This document shows positions 28,294 to 37,187 of a stretch of DNA of 64,000 nucleotides, piece after piece. The stretch spans positions 744,001 to 808,000 of the forward strand of contig NZ_FOLN01000001.1 of assembly GCF_900112395.1 (NCBI RefSeq). Direction: 5' to 3'. Positions within the stretch are counted from its first letter, which is position 1. Every line of letters begins with the position of its first letter. This stretch comes from Algibacter lectus. GTDB lineage: Bacteria > Bacteroidota > Bacteroidia > Flavobacteriales > Flavobacteriaceae. The notes under the pieces were generated by a model. The model saw only the letters and a list, made by a program, of their open reading frames with translations, made no database searches and had not been told where the DNA came from. A program made the position numbers and the translations under genes.

Positions 28294-29040
28294 TTATAGT
28301 ATTTCTACTCGATCTATAATCATTTCTGCGGGTAGATTATTTGTTGGAGCATTTCCTCTAAATAACCATAAATTCAATTTCAATTTTTCATTATTAAGAG
28401 GAGGAATATCGCTTCCTGTATACGTCCAAGTACTAATAACATCTTCTGCATTGGGTTCTAAAGTATGTCCTTGATAACTCGCAAACTCAATACTACTGGC
28501 TTGCCAATTAAAAAAATGAGTTGATAAGTCGCTTTTCAAATTTAAATCGTAACGCGTTTTATTACCCACATTATCTGAAGGTTGAATTGCAAATTGAGAG
28601 TCCTGATTTTCAGACTGAGACCATTTAGAAAACTCTATATCGATCTCTTCATTATCGTTTTTATACGTAAAAAGTCCGCCCACAACGTTTTCATCCAATT
28701 GGTCTACTCTACTCGCTACATAAAAAACATACTTTTTGTAACCTTGAGATAGGCGTAGTGTGACTCCTGAACAGTACCAATGACCGCCTTTTTGCACAAT
28801 TTTTAAGTGTAATCGACCTTCTTCATCTACCCAAACATTATCTTCTGAATCTGAAAACAAATTAGGACCTGGACCTTGTTTAGCATCATCGGAAGTCCTT
28901 ACTATCCATTCATAACCCGAAAAATTAATGATTCGTGTTATGGGTTCAATGGGTTGAATGTTTTCATCCTTGGGTGAACTGCAAGAACTAATGGCTAATA
29001 ATATTATTACTATATAATGCATAGGGCTATTAATTTTCAT
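28294..29040 (-). CDS. GH16-like lipoprotein
   Basis: Protein of 248 residues with a lipoprotein signal (AISSC, C20). A single domain of GH16/concanavalin type is suggested by GVTLRLSQGYKKYVFYVASRVD, then the motif NEEIDIEFSKW with E132, D134 and E136, the retaining GH16 arrangement. It ends with a typical jellyroll strand (AEMIIDRVEIL). It is smaller than most GH16 enzymes, and the sequence around the motif is not that of agarases or laminarinases. As last gene of the susCD operon in a GlcNAc locus it may cut or bind an amino-sugar glycan. Function is otherwise unknown. Confidence 0.65.
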   Translation of the reverse strand: MKINSPMHYIVIILLAISSCSSPKDENIQPIEPITRIINFSGYEWIVRTSDDAKQGPGPNLFSDSEDNVWVDEEGRLHLKIVQKGGHWYCSGVTLRLSQGYKKYVFYVASRVDQLDENVVGGLFTYKNDNEEIDIEFSKWSQSENQDSQFAIQPSDNVGNKTRYDLNLKSDLSTHFFNWQASSIEFASYQGHTLEPNAEDVISTWTYTGSDIPPLNNEKLKLNLWLFRGNAPTNNLPAEMIIDRVEIL

Positions 29041-29057
29041 GTGTTAGGCTACTAGCA

Positions 29058-30503
29058 CTATTGCACTGTTATATTTATATTAAAAGCTTCTAAAGTTGCT
29101 CCTGCTTTATCTTTTCCATTAACTATAATAGTATCTTCAGTTCCTTCACCATTATTTATGTAAACCACATTCATGGCATCAATATCTTCTTGTGTAAAAG
29201 TTTCTCCCACCTGTAAAACACTAGCGCCCCTTATTAACCAACCATTTAGTGGTGCTTGTTGAATTGTAAAACTAACATCTGCTGGTATGGATCCAGAAAC
29301 CTCTAAAACATCGTTATTTAAAGCATAAGCCTCCCCACTATTAACAATGAATCCTGTATTTTTTTCGATTATTAAAGTAGTACCTCCAGAAGCATATCTT
29401 GCAATTAACATAGGTGCGTAGAATCCGCCTGTATTTTCTTTAGAATGGAACTCATCAGTTTCATCTTTACCAGCTTCTTGATCTACCATAAGAGCAATGC
29501 GTCCATTGTGATCTAATCCATTGAAGTAGTCAATGATATCAAATTCAAATTTATCTACTTTTGATGATGTTATTGTAGATATTGGTTCCGTGGTAGGAAA
29601 GTTTGCATTATCAAAAGTTAATCCCATTTCTGTCCATGAGGTGTCTTCTACGTTGTAAACATCTACATCAATTCCTTTTGCAGCTGTAAAACTTACAGCT
29701 AATTCAAGTTTTAAATCGACTATAACTCCTTCTTTTGTAAAATCGTCTAGGTCATACATTAAAAAAACCTTTCTGTCATAACCTCCACTACCAGTTACAT
29801 TTTTCAATCTCATACGTACATCAGCACCATAATTACGTCCAGAATTACTTCCACCATTAACATAAGTATCTGCTATTGGAAATATAGTATCTCTTACTAT
29901 ATCATCCGGTCCCTCTATACTTGTTGAACGCGCTGAAAAATAAACTATAGATGGTAAAATATGTATAATACCATTGGTTGCTTTTAAATTGGAAGTAAAA
30001 ATGCTCCATTGTTTGTTGGTGCCTTCATTTACTAACCCCATATAACCACTAGTTCGTGATAAAAAAATGGTTTGACCATTTTCACTCATATATGGCAACG
30101 GATTATTGCTTTCTGAAATATTTGGATCATCAAAAGATACTGTAGCATTTACGACATGGTATTTAATAGTATTGCGTAAAATTGGCACTGGTACTTCAGA
30201 CAAATCAGTGTATGCGTTATCTTGAAGGTACTCTTCAAATGCTTGATTTGAAGGCGCTATAAATGTTTTGTTAGAACTAGACTCGTACAAACTTTCTGTG
30301 TTTGTAAGTTTTATAGCTTCTTCAAAGAGACTTAAAGAGTCTGTTGCTTGTATATATTCCCAAGCATTTACACCTAACGAAGCATTAGAGTTTGAATTTT
30401 GATATGAAAAATTCTCTTGAATTTCACAGCTGTGAAACAAACTTGTTACACCTGCAAACAAAACTGCTATAGTAACATATAAAATTGGTTTATTATTTTT
30501 CAT
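29058..30503 (-). CDS. Surface lipoprotein with fasciclin and DNRLRE-type domains
   Basis: Protein of 481 residues in the position usually held by a SusE/SusF-type glycan-binding protein. The lipoprotein signal is LFHSC (C26). A FAS1 (fasciclin) domain spans about 45-190 (NKTFIAPSNQAFEEYL; TNGIIHILPSIVYF). A DNRLRE-like beta-sandwich follows (about 205-370; DTYVNGGSNSGRNYGADVRM). The C-terminal segment (about 375-481) resembles cadherin/CSPG-type repeats. No catalytic motif is apparent. I infer a cell-surface glycan-binding or adhesion role with SusCD. The combination is not one I know from characterised binding proteins. Confidence 0.7.
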   Translation of the reverse strand: MKNNKPILYVTIAVLFAGVTSLFHSCEIQENFSYQNSNSNASLGVNAWEYIQATDSLSLFEEAIKLTNTESLYESSSNKTFIAPSNQAFEEYLQDNAYTDLSEVPVPILRNTIKYHVVNATVSFDDPNISESNNPLPYMSENGQTIFLSRTSGYMGLVNEGTNKQWSIFTSNLKATNGIIHILPSIVYFSARSTSIEGPDDIVRDTIFPIADTYVNGGSNSGRNYGADVRMRLKNVTGSGGYDRKVFLMYDLDDFTKEGVIVDLKLELAVSFTAAKGIDVDVYNVEDTSWTEMGLTFDNANFPTTEPISTITSSKVDKFEFDIIDYFNGLDHNGRIALMVDQEAGKDETDEFHSKENTGGFYAPMLIARYASGGTTLIIEKNTGFIVNSGEAYALNNDVLEVSGSIPADVSFTIQQAPLNGWLIRGASVLQVGETFTQEDIDAMNVVYINNGEGTEDTIIVNGKDKAGATLEAFNINITVQ

Positions 30504-30547
30504 TATTTTTGAGTTTAAATTTTATTGAACAATAATATTTCTTCAGA

Positions 30548-31918
30548 TTATTTATAAAAATCATTCTGTTCTAAACTAGGATTTCTATTTATCGCATCTT
30601 CATGAATAGGCCAAACAAGATTTGCCTCGTCACTTAATCCGTTAATTGGATTCATGGTGCTTATTGCTTTTCCGGTACGAACTAAATCGAACCAACGATG
30701 CCCTTCAAAGGATAATTCAATTAATCTTTCATGTAATATTGCTGATTCTAAATCACCATATAAGCCGTTTGCATCAGCTAGCGTTAGTTCTGTAATGCCT
30801 GCTCTTTTTCTTATAGTATTTAATAAGTTAAGAGCCTCAGTGGTTTCATTTAATTTATTATGAGCTTCTGCTTTTAAAAGCATAATATCTGCTAACCTCA
30901 CAAGAACAATATTATTAGCCGACGGGTCTGCACTTTCATCGCTAAAACCTTCTCCAAAAAATTTCCATATTTTTCGTGGGTTTTCCTCTGTAGTATCCCA
31001 AATAAGATCTTTTCTTAAATCGTCATCTTCAAACGTATCTCTAAAGGATTCACTTGGAAAATAATCACTATCTGCACCAATAGCATACAAAACACGTAAG
31101 GAATTGGTTTGCACATCATTATAACCTACTTCAAAAATACTTTCATTAGAGTATCCTGAAGTAAATATTCTAGACCAATCATTTATAGGCACTAATGAAT
31201 ACAGACTGTTGTCTATTACTTTTTCAGCAGATTCAATAGCATTTGCATATTCCTTTCTCCACATGTACACTTGGGTAAGAAATGCGTGTGCAGCACCTTT
31301 TGTTAAGAGTATTCTGGTATTATCTCCCGAAAAATTATCTCTACAGTTTTCACTTGCGAAAATAAAATCTTCAACAATTTGATCGAGCACTAATTCTTGA
31401 TCTGTTTTTGAAATAAAAAATTGTTGATCAACACTTTCGTAAGGTTCGGTAATTAATGGAACATCTCCCCATACTCTAACAGCATAGAAATAAGAGATTG
31501 CTCTTAAGGCTCTAGCTTGGGCAATAAGCTGTAAACTAAATTCACTTTCACCAGCAAAGACACCTGGTATATATTTAATAGCGTAATTTGCACGACTAAT
31601 AGTTTCATAAATATTATTCCAACTTGCAGATGAAATATCTTGACTCAATGTGTTTTGCTGTAAAGCTAATGGATCTCCAGAATGATTTGTATTTACTGCA
31701 TCGGCACGCCCCTCTCCCCAATAAGAAAAGTTAATTCGGAATGTAGATTGTAATGCATCATAAATACCATAAACACCGGCCTGAGCATCACTAGATGTTT
31801 GATAAAATCCTTGACCAGAAAAACTACTTACTGGATCCTTTTCTAAAACTTGTTCTGAACAGGATACCGCAAGACAAGCAAGAAGCCCTATTCCTATAAT
31901 ATTTTTTATGTATTTCAT
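30548..31918 (-). CDS. SusD-family glycan-binding lipoprotein
   Basis: Outer-membrane lipoprotein partner of SusC, 456 residues from the ATG at 31918, which places the lipobox (LAVSC) correctly. An upstream in-frame ATG at 31942 overlaps susC and is less likely. SusD signatures include VLEKDPVSSFSGQGFY, helical TPR-type sequences (ARALRAISYFYAVRVWGDVPL) and the C-terminal ERLIELSFEGHRWFDLVRTG. It follows susC by 13 nt. Ligand is predicted to be a GlcNAc-containing oligosaccharide from the locus enzymes. Confidence 0.92.
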   Translation of the reverse strand: MKYIKNIIGIGLLACLAVSCSEQVLEKDPVSSFSGQGFYQTSSDAQAGVYGIYDALQSTFRINFSYWGEGRADAVNTNHSGDPLALQQNTLSQDISSASWNNIYETISRANYAIKYIPGVFAGESEFSLQLIAQARALRAISYFYAVRVWGDVPLITEPYESVDQQFFISKTDQELVLDQIVEDFIFASENCRDNFSGDNTRILLTKGAAHAFLTQVYMWRKEYANAIESAEKVIDNSLYSLVPINDWSRIFTSGYSNESIFEVGYNDVQTNSLRVLYAIGADSDYFPSESFRDTFEDDDLRKDLIWDTTEENPRKIWKFFGEGFSDESADPSANNIVLVRLADIMLLKAEAHNKLNETTEALNLLNTIRKRAGITELTLADANGLYGDLESAILHERLIELSFEGHRWFDLVRTGKAISTMNPINGLSDEANLVWPIHEDAINRNPSLEQNDFYK

Positions 31919-31931
31919 AATATTTTTTTTT

Positions 31932-34900
31932 TTAAAATCCAATATTTAAACCTAACATGATGGTACGACTTTGCGGGTAAGACCCCTCGTCTACACCTTC
32001 TCTTAAACCACTATAAGAATTAACATCAGGATCGAAACCTGTATATTTTGTCCAAGTAATAACATTAAGTGCAGAAGCGTAAACTTCCACCTTTCTTAGG
32101 CCTAGATTAGACACTACAGGATCAGGGAAATTATACTTTAAATTTATATTTTTAAGTTTTATATAAGATCCATCTTCAACCCAACGGCTTTGAATTCTAC
32201 TATCCGATTGTAAAGGGTCGTCTTGAACAGGCTTTGGAAAATCTGTAACATCACCTTGTTCTCTCCATCTGTTTAATGCATCTGTAGATAAGTTGTTATA
32301 TCTTACAATAGAATTTCGTTGATGATTTATCTCACTATATATATCGTTTCCGTAAGAAAACTGAAAAAAGACACCTAAACTAATGCCTTTATAAGAGAAA
32401 TTATTTGTAATCCCTCCAAAGAAATCTGGAGTAGCATCTCCAATAACTTGTCTATCATTATTATCTATAATATTGTTACCATCAACATCTTCCCAAATAG
32501 GATCTCCACCTTCAAACACAGCACCTAAAGCACCATTGGTAACTTGATTAACGTTGTCTTCATCTCGTGAGTAAACGCCATTAAATTTCCAACCATAAAA
32601 CGTTCCTATTGGACTGCCTTCTTGTAAAATATGGTAGCTACCGTTTTGAATAAAACCATTTGTTAATAAATCTTCAGGTAGCTCTGTAATTTGGTTGCGG
32701 TTAGAACTAATATTAAATCCAGTATCCCATTTAAATTCACCAACTAAATTACGTGAGTTAAGCGATAATTCTATTCCTTTATTTTCAATACTTCCAATGT
32801 TTTGCGTTACATAAGAAAACCCTGTCGTTCTTGGTATTGGAACATTATAAAGTAAATCTTCGGTAACTTTTAAATATACATCTGCATTGAATGTTATTCT
32901 ATTTTTTAAGAAAGACAAATCTAAACCAGCATTATATTGTGTTGTTGTTTCCCATGATAAACCAGAGTTTGGCATTACTGATGGCGCAGCTCCAGAAAAA
33001 TCTAAATAATTAGCACCAACAGCAAACTCTCCTTGTGCCGTATAGTTACCAATAGACTCATTACCTGTTTGCCCAACACTTAAACGTATTTTGGCATCAT
33101 TTACAACTTCTATATTCTTAAAGAAATTCTCGTCTGAAAAACGCCATGCTAAAGAAGCCGATGGAAAATACCCAAATCTTTTATCTTCACCAAACCTTGA
33201 AGAGCCATCTGCACGAAGGTTTGCTTCAAACAAATATTTCCCTTTATAATCATAAGACAATCTTCCAAAATAAGATAGTAATGAATGTTCTGTTGTGATG
33301 TTTACATCTTGATTAGAAATAGTTCCTGCTCCATTTAACGTTGTTATATTATCGCTAGAAAAGAACATACCATCTAATCCCGTTCTTTCATATTGCCAAT
33401 TTTGAAAACTCATACCGGCTAGAGCTCCAAAATTATGATTTTCTCCAAACTGTTTATCCAATGTTAAAAAGGTTTCATTACCCCAAGTTAAATTATTTAT
33501 AGCACGAACCTCACCGCTATTGTAACCTGCTCGATAATCTAGCGTTGAAGGAAGAAATTTATCTTCTTTCATAGAAACATAATCCAAATTAACGTTACTA
33601 CGCAGCTTCAATCCTTTTACAATATTATATTCAACATATTGATTTCCTATAATACGATTACTTTTATTAAGGTTTGTGGCAAGTTCTGCTAGACCAACTG
33701 GGTTTCTTCTACCAAATTGATATCCATTATACGAACCATCTGGTAGATATATAGCAAAAGTTGGGGGACGAACCAATAATTCTCTTATAATACTTAGGTT
33801 ATTAGCACCAGCAGCATTAATTCTTTTATTAACGCCATTTGTATAAGATATACTTTGACCAAAAGTAAATTTGTCTGAAACTTTAAAATCAACATTCAAA
33901 CGAGACGTAACTCTTTGGTAATTTGAATTTAAAATAATTCCGTCCTGATCTAAAAAAGAAGAACTCCACGAATACTTAACATCATCTGTTCCACCACGTA
34001 CAGCAAAATCAATTTTATGCTGAGGTGCAATTCTAAGCACTTCATCTTGCCAATCTACATCTCCACTATTTCTAGGGTTTAAAGAATCTATAACAATTGC
34101 ATTAGGTTGCGTTGGGTTATCCATATTCCTGTAAGAATCAATAACCGCATCTCTATATTGGCTCGCATTTAAAACACTTAGTTTACGAGTTAAACTACTG
34201 ATACCAGTCGAAATATTAATATCAACTTGTGCTTTTCCAGATTTCCCACGTTTAGTGGTTATTAAAACAACTCCATTTGCAGCACGAGAACCATAAATAG
34301 CTGTGGATGCGGCATCTTTCAATATTTCAATAGATTGAATATCATTAGGGTTTATATCAGCTAATGGATTTAAACCAAAATTTTCAGTACCATTTAAAGT
34401 TGATAAAGAATTAGACTCTATTGGAACACCATCAACAACATAAAGCGGTGTATTTCCGGAGTTTAAAGACGAATTTCCTCTCACCTTTATAGACATCCCT
34501 CCTCCTGGAGCACCTGAATTAGAAACAACTTGAACTCCAGCAGCTCTACCTTGTATTGCAGATATAGGATCTTGTAAATTAGATTCGCTAATATCGTCAC
34601 TACTTATAGAAACTATAGAACCCGTTAAATTTCTTTTCTTTTTAACTCCATAACCAACTATTACCAACTCATCAAGTTCATCAATGGCGGGAGATAAAGC
34701 GACGTTAATTTCATTTTCGCTACCAATTTTAAGTTCCATATCAACATATCCTAAATATGTGAACAGTAAAACATCGTTAGGAGAAACATCACCTATGCTG
34801 TAAACACCACTCATATCTGATGACACGCCTCTAATTGAGCCTTTTAGAATAATATTTACTCCAAACAAAGACTCTCCTGTTATTTCATCGGTGATCTTAC

Positions 34901-35024
34901 CGGAAACAGTCATATTCTGAGAATACATATGAGCTGTAGAAAAACAAATAGCAAGCAACGCCAAAATTGTTTTACTCTTCCATTTCCATAGACCGAGAAA
35001 AGGTTTTTTCGTTAGTTTTTTCAT
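31932..35024 (-). CDS. SusC-family TonB-dependent outer-membrane receptor
   Basis: Full-length receptor of 1030 residues: signal peptide, CarboxypepD_reg domain (VSGKITDEITGESLFGVNII), plug with VIVGYGVKKKRNLTGSI and AIYGSRAANGVVLITTKRGKSG, then a 22-strand-type barrel ending LGLNIGF. It imports glycan fragments with SusD, powered by TonB. Its promoter is intact and under a perfect LacI-type operator. Comparing it with the broken SusC at 1-1675 shows what that gene has lost, namely the regulatory and plug domains. Confidence 0.93.
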   Translation of the reverse strand: MKKLTKKPFLGLWKWKSKTILALLAICFSTAHMYSQNMTVSGKITDEITGESLFGVNIILKGSIRGVSSDMSGVYSIGDVSPNDVLLFTYLGYVDMELKIGSENEINVALSPAIDELDELVIVGYGVKKKRNLTGSIVSISSDDISESNLQDPISAIQGRAAGVQVVSNSGAPGGGMSIKVRGNSSLNSGNTPLYVVDGVPIESNSLSTLNGTENFGLNPLADINPNDIQSIEILKDAASTAIYGSRAANGVVLITTKRGKSGKAQVDINISTGISSLTRKLSVLNASQYRDAVIDSYRNMDNPTQPNAIVIDSLNPRNSGDVDWQDEVLRIAPQHKIDFAVRGGTDDVKYSWSSSFLDQDGIILNSNYQRVTSRLNVDFKVSDKFTFGQSISYTNGVNKRINAAGANNLSIIRELLVRPPTFAIYLPDGSYNGYQFGRRNPVGLAELATNLNKSNRIIGNQYVEYNIVKGLKLRSNVNLDYVSMKEDKFLPSTLDYRAGYNSGEVRAINNLTWGNETFLTLDKQFGENHNFGALAGMSFQNWQYERTGLDGMFFSSDNITTLNGAGTISNQDVNITTEHSLLSYFGRLSYDYKGKYLFEANLRADGSSRFGEDKRFGYFPSASLAWRFSDENFFKNIEVVNDAKIRLSVGQTGNESIGNYTAQGEFAVGANYLDFSGAAPSVMPNSGLSWETTTQYNAGLDLSFLKNRITFNADVYLKVTEDLLYNVPIPRTTGFSYVTQNIGSIENKGIELSLNSRNLVGEFKWDTGFNISSNRNQITELPEDLLTNGFIQNGSYHILQEGSPIGTFYGWKFNGVYSRDEDNVNQVTNGALGAVFEGGDPIWEDVDGNNIIDNNDRQVIGDATPDFFGGITNNFSYKGISLGVFFQFSYGNDIYSEINHQRNSIVRYNNLSTDALNRWREQGDVTDFPKPVQDDPLQSDSRIQSRWVEDGSYIKLKNINLKYNFPDPVVSNLGLRKVEVYASALNVITWTKYTGFDPDVNSYSGLREGVDEGSYPQSRTIMLGLNIGF

Positions 35025-35056
35025 GAATTAAAATTTGTTATTGAGAATTAGTTTTC

Positions 35057-35096
35057 CAAATATAGCTAAAATTAGATTCAATGCAAACGTTTGCAT
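35057..35096 (-). promoter_or_regulatory. susC promoter with LacI-type operator on the -33 element
   Basis: The operator ATGCAAACGTTTGCAT (35081-35096) contains, on the minus strand, TTTG (35084-35087). After a 19-nt spacer comes TATATTTG (35057-35064), matching the Bacteroidetes consensus TTTG-N19-TAnnTTTG exactly. Start of translation is 33 nt downstream. The geometry equals that of the GH20 promoter, predicting repression by steric block. Confidence 0.82.
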
Positions 35097-35200
35097 AAAA
35101 TATTTTAACAAAAATATTAACATTTAACACACTAAAATCAATAAACTGTGACAATAATTCATAAATATCACTTTTTAGTTATAATTAAAGTATTAAAAAA

Positions 35201-35212
35201 TGCAAACGATTG
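35201..35212. promoter_or_regulatory. Degenerate LacI-type half operator
   Basis: TGCAAACGATTG differs from the operator core at one position of one arm. It lies 105-120 bp upstream of the main susC operator and could permit DNA looping. Otherwise 35213-35463 shows nothing I can name; it is an AT-rich gap before the arylsulfotransferase-like gene. Confidence 0.4.
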
Positions 35213-35463
35213 TGGAATGTGAATTTATTGATACGATTAATTAAGTAATTGAAATTTTTAGATAAAGAATTTAAGAAATCTATAAAATTGATATTTTGAA
35301 GGGGTTGGTAGTTTTTTAGGAGCTTCAGAGTATTGATTTTTATCCATTTACCCCCTATTTACTACTAGTAACCATATTATATATTGAAGAGTATTAGACT
35401 AAGAACATGAATGACTTTTACAAAATGAGTTCAACAGTTATATAGTTTCTAATGATAAAAAAA

Positions 35464-37065
35464 TCAGTTGACTATAATTTTTATTCGTTTGATAATTTTT
35501 TCTTTTTCAAATTCAATAAGATAAAAACCTGATTGAGTATTTATCAACGCATGATCATTCGAGAAATTTTTAGATGAGAATACTACTCTCCCATTTATAT
35601 CTATTATTCTTAATGCATCGAGTTCTATTTTTTGGTTGAATTTTAGAACATGACCAGTAACCGGGTTGGTTACCCTAATATTATCGATTTCAATTTGAGC
35701 TACGCTTAAAGTTGCACAAGCGCTGGAAAGAGAATTTTCATTTTCAATAAATCCCCTGGGTGTTAAGTCTTTGCCCGAAAGCCCTATATAATTACTAGAA
35801 TATTTTTCGGCTCTAAATATTGGGTTGAAATTTTGAGAAATATTATCAAATTGATTAAATATACTATTCCCAGATGGATTTTTATAAGTCCATATGTGCT
35901 CACCAGCTTTTGTAATTTCAGATACCTGCCCTAAAGAACTTTGACAGATTATAAAGTTCCCATTTGGAAGGCTATGTGCTCCAGATTTTATTGTTTCGTA
36001 CATGGTTTTTTCTAATATATCACCACTCCACGACCAGTTAAAATCTAATGGTTTAAATGTATTATTCTCTTTAGTGTACGTATTACCAGAAATCTCAGTA
36101 TCTAATAAATGGACTGTGCTGTAAGCTCTAGTTTGATCACTTCCATTACTAAAAACAGATATTTTACCTTCATCCAAATACCCAGGCTCTACCCATTTTA
36201 CATCATGTTGCGAAAATAGTTTTTGATCTTCAACTCCGCCTTGTTTGTAAACTCTAGAGTTACCCCACCTCCACAATAAATCGCCTCCTAGATTTGAATA
36301 ACCTCCAGCATGTCCCGCAGCCTCAGCAGTTGTGGTATTATGATCAATAATATAAATTTCATTTAAATTTCGTGCAGAGATAATAATTTGATCAAGATTT
36401 GCATTATAATCAATCCCATTTACATGCGTATAACCTCTATCCAAACTTTCAATATTAGAATCTACATAGTTTATATCAATACGTTCGGGATGGTTTTCAA
36501 TAACACCAAAATTCGCTTTTGAACTATCATAATCTTGAATGATATGGTCTATAAATTTCCATTCCCAAACAATTTCAGCTTGGTTAGTTCCAATAGGTTT
36601 TAATTCAACTATTTTATCTAAGTCAATAACTTGATCAACTTTAAGAGGGTCTTTTCCTTGAGCAATAATCTCTGTATTAGAATAACTATCTCTAACTATG
36701 CATAAAACATTTCCATTTGGAAGTGGTTCAATATCATGGTGTTGATTTAGCCCATTGGCATTCATCTCATAGTTCCATAGTACTGTATTATCCCAGCCTC
36801 TAATTTCTAACTTATTTTTACCTGCTCTTAATAATGTTCCATTTTCTAACAAATAACAGGTTGCTCCTGGAAACTCCGTAAAAGTCCATTCATTTACCTT
36901 TTCACCACAGTTATTAATTAAATACACACTATTGTTTACTTCTGGGGAAAATAGTGTGTAACCTTCCGATACATTACTATCTGAAAAGAGCAACCCAACC
37001 GTTGGCGCTTGCGCTCTAACGACAGAAACGGTTAAAATAAGAATAAATGTTATTTTTTTTATCAT
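35464..37065 (-). CDS. Arylsulfotransferase-like beta-propeller with T9SS sorting domain
   Basis: Protein of 533 residues with a signal peptide (VVRAQ, about 19). The body has ASST/arylsulfotransferase-type propeller repeats (HHDIEPLPNGNVLCI, YTHVNGIDYN, QHDVKWVEPG, GAHSLPNGNFIICQ). The C-terminal sorting domain (VTNPVTGHVLKFNQK onward) marks it for type IX export or surface attachment. Family members move sulfate between phenolic compounds without PAPS, using an active-site histidine; several His-containing repeats are present but I cannot pick the catalytic one. An operator for the adjacent LacI regulator lies in front, so it belongs to the GlcNAc regulon. A carbohydrate-binding role is an alternative. 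Confidence 0.7.
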   Translation of the reverse strand: MIKKITFILILTVSVVRAQAPTVGLLFSDSNVSEGYTLFSPEVNNSVYLINNCGEKVNEWTFTEFPGATCYLLENGTLLRAGKNKLEIRGWDNTVLWNYEMNANGLNQHHDIEPLPNGNVLCIVRDSYSNTEIIAQGKDPLKVDQVIDLDKIVELKPIGTNQAEIVWEWKFIDHIIQDYDSSKANFGVIENHPERIDINYVDSNIESLDRGYTHVNGIDYNANLDQIIISARNLNEIYIIDHNTTTAEAAGHAGGYSNLGGDLLWRWGNSRVYKQGGVEDQKLFSQHDVKWVEPGYLDEGKISVFSNGSDQTRAYSTVHLLDTEISGNTYTKENNTFKPLDFNWSWSGDILEKTMYETIKSGAHSLPNGNFIICQSSLGQVSEITKAGEHIWTYKNPSGNSIFNQFDNISQNFNPIFRAEKYSSNYIGLSGKDLTPRGFIENENSLSSACATLSVAQIEIDNIRVTNPVTGHVLKFNQKIELDALRIIDINGRVVFSSKNFSNDHALINTQSGFYLIEFEKEKIIKRIKIIVN

Positions 37066-37125
37066 TTTTTTTTATAAATAGCTAATTTCCAGAAACAAAT
37101 ACAATAGACAATTTAAAATAGAAAA

Positions 37126-37140
37126 ATGCAAACGTTTACA
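37126..37140 (-). promoter_or_regulatory. LacI-type operator upstream of the arylsulfotransferase-like gene
   Basis: ATGCAAACGTTTACA matches the locus operator apart from one arm position. It lies 61 bp before the start codon. No clear -7 element follows at 19-20 nt, unlike the GH20 and susC sites. Confidence 0.65.
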
Positions 37141-37187
37141 ATACTAATTAATTTGCCTATGCTAAACTTAAAAGCCGTATCACTAGT

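Noticed and set aside
35097-35463. Small gene between susC and the arylsulfotransferase-like gene
   Set aside because: No open frame with coding features was found; only the degenerate operator is supportable.
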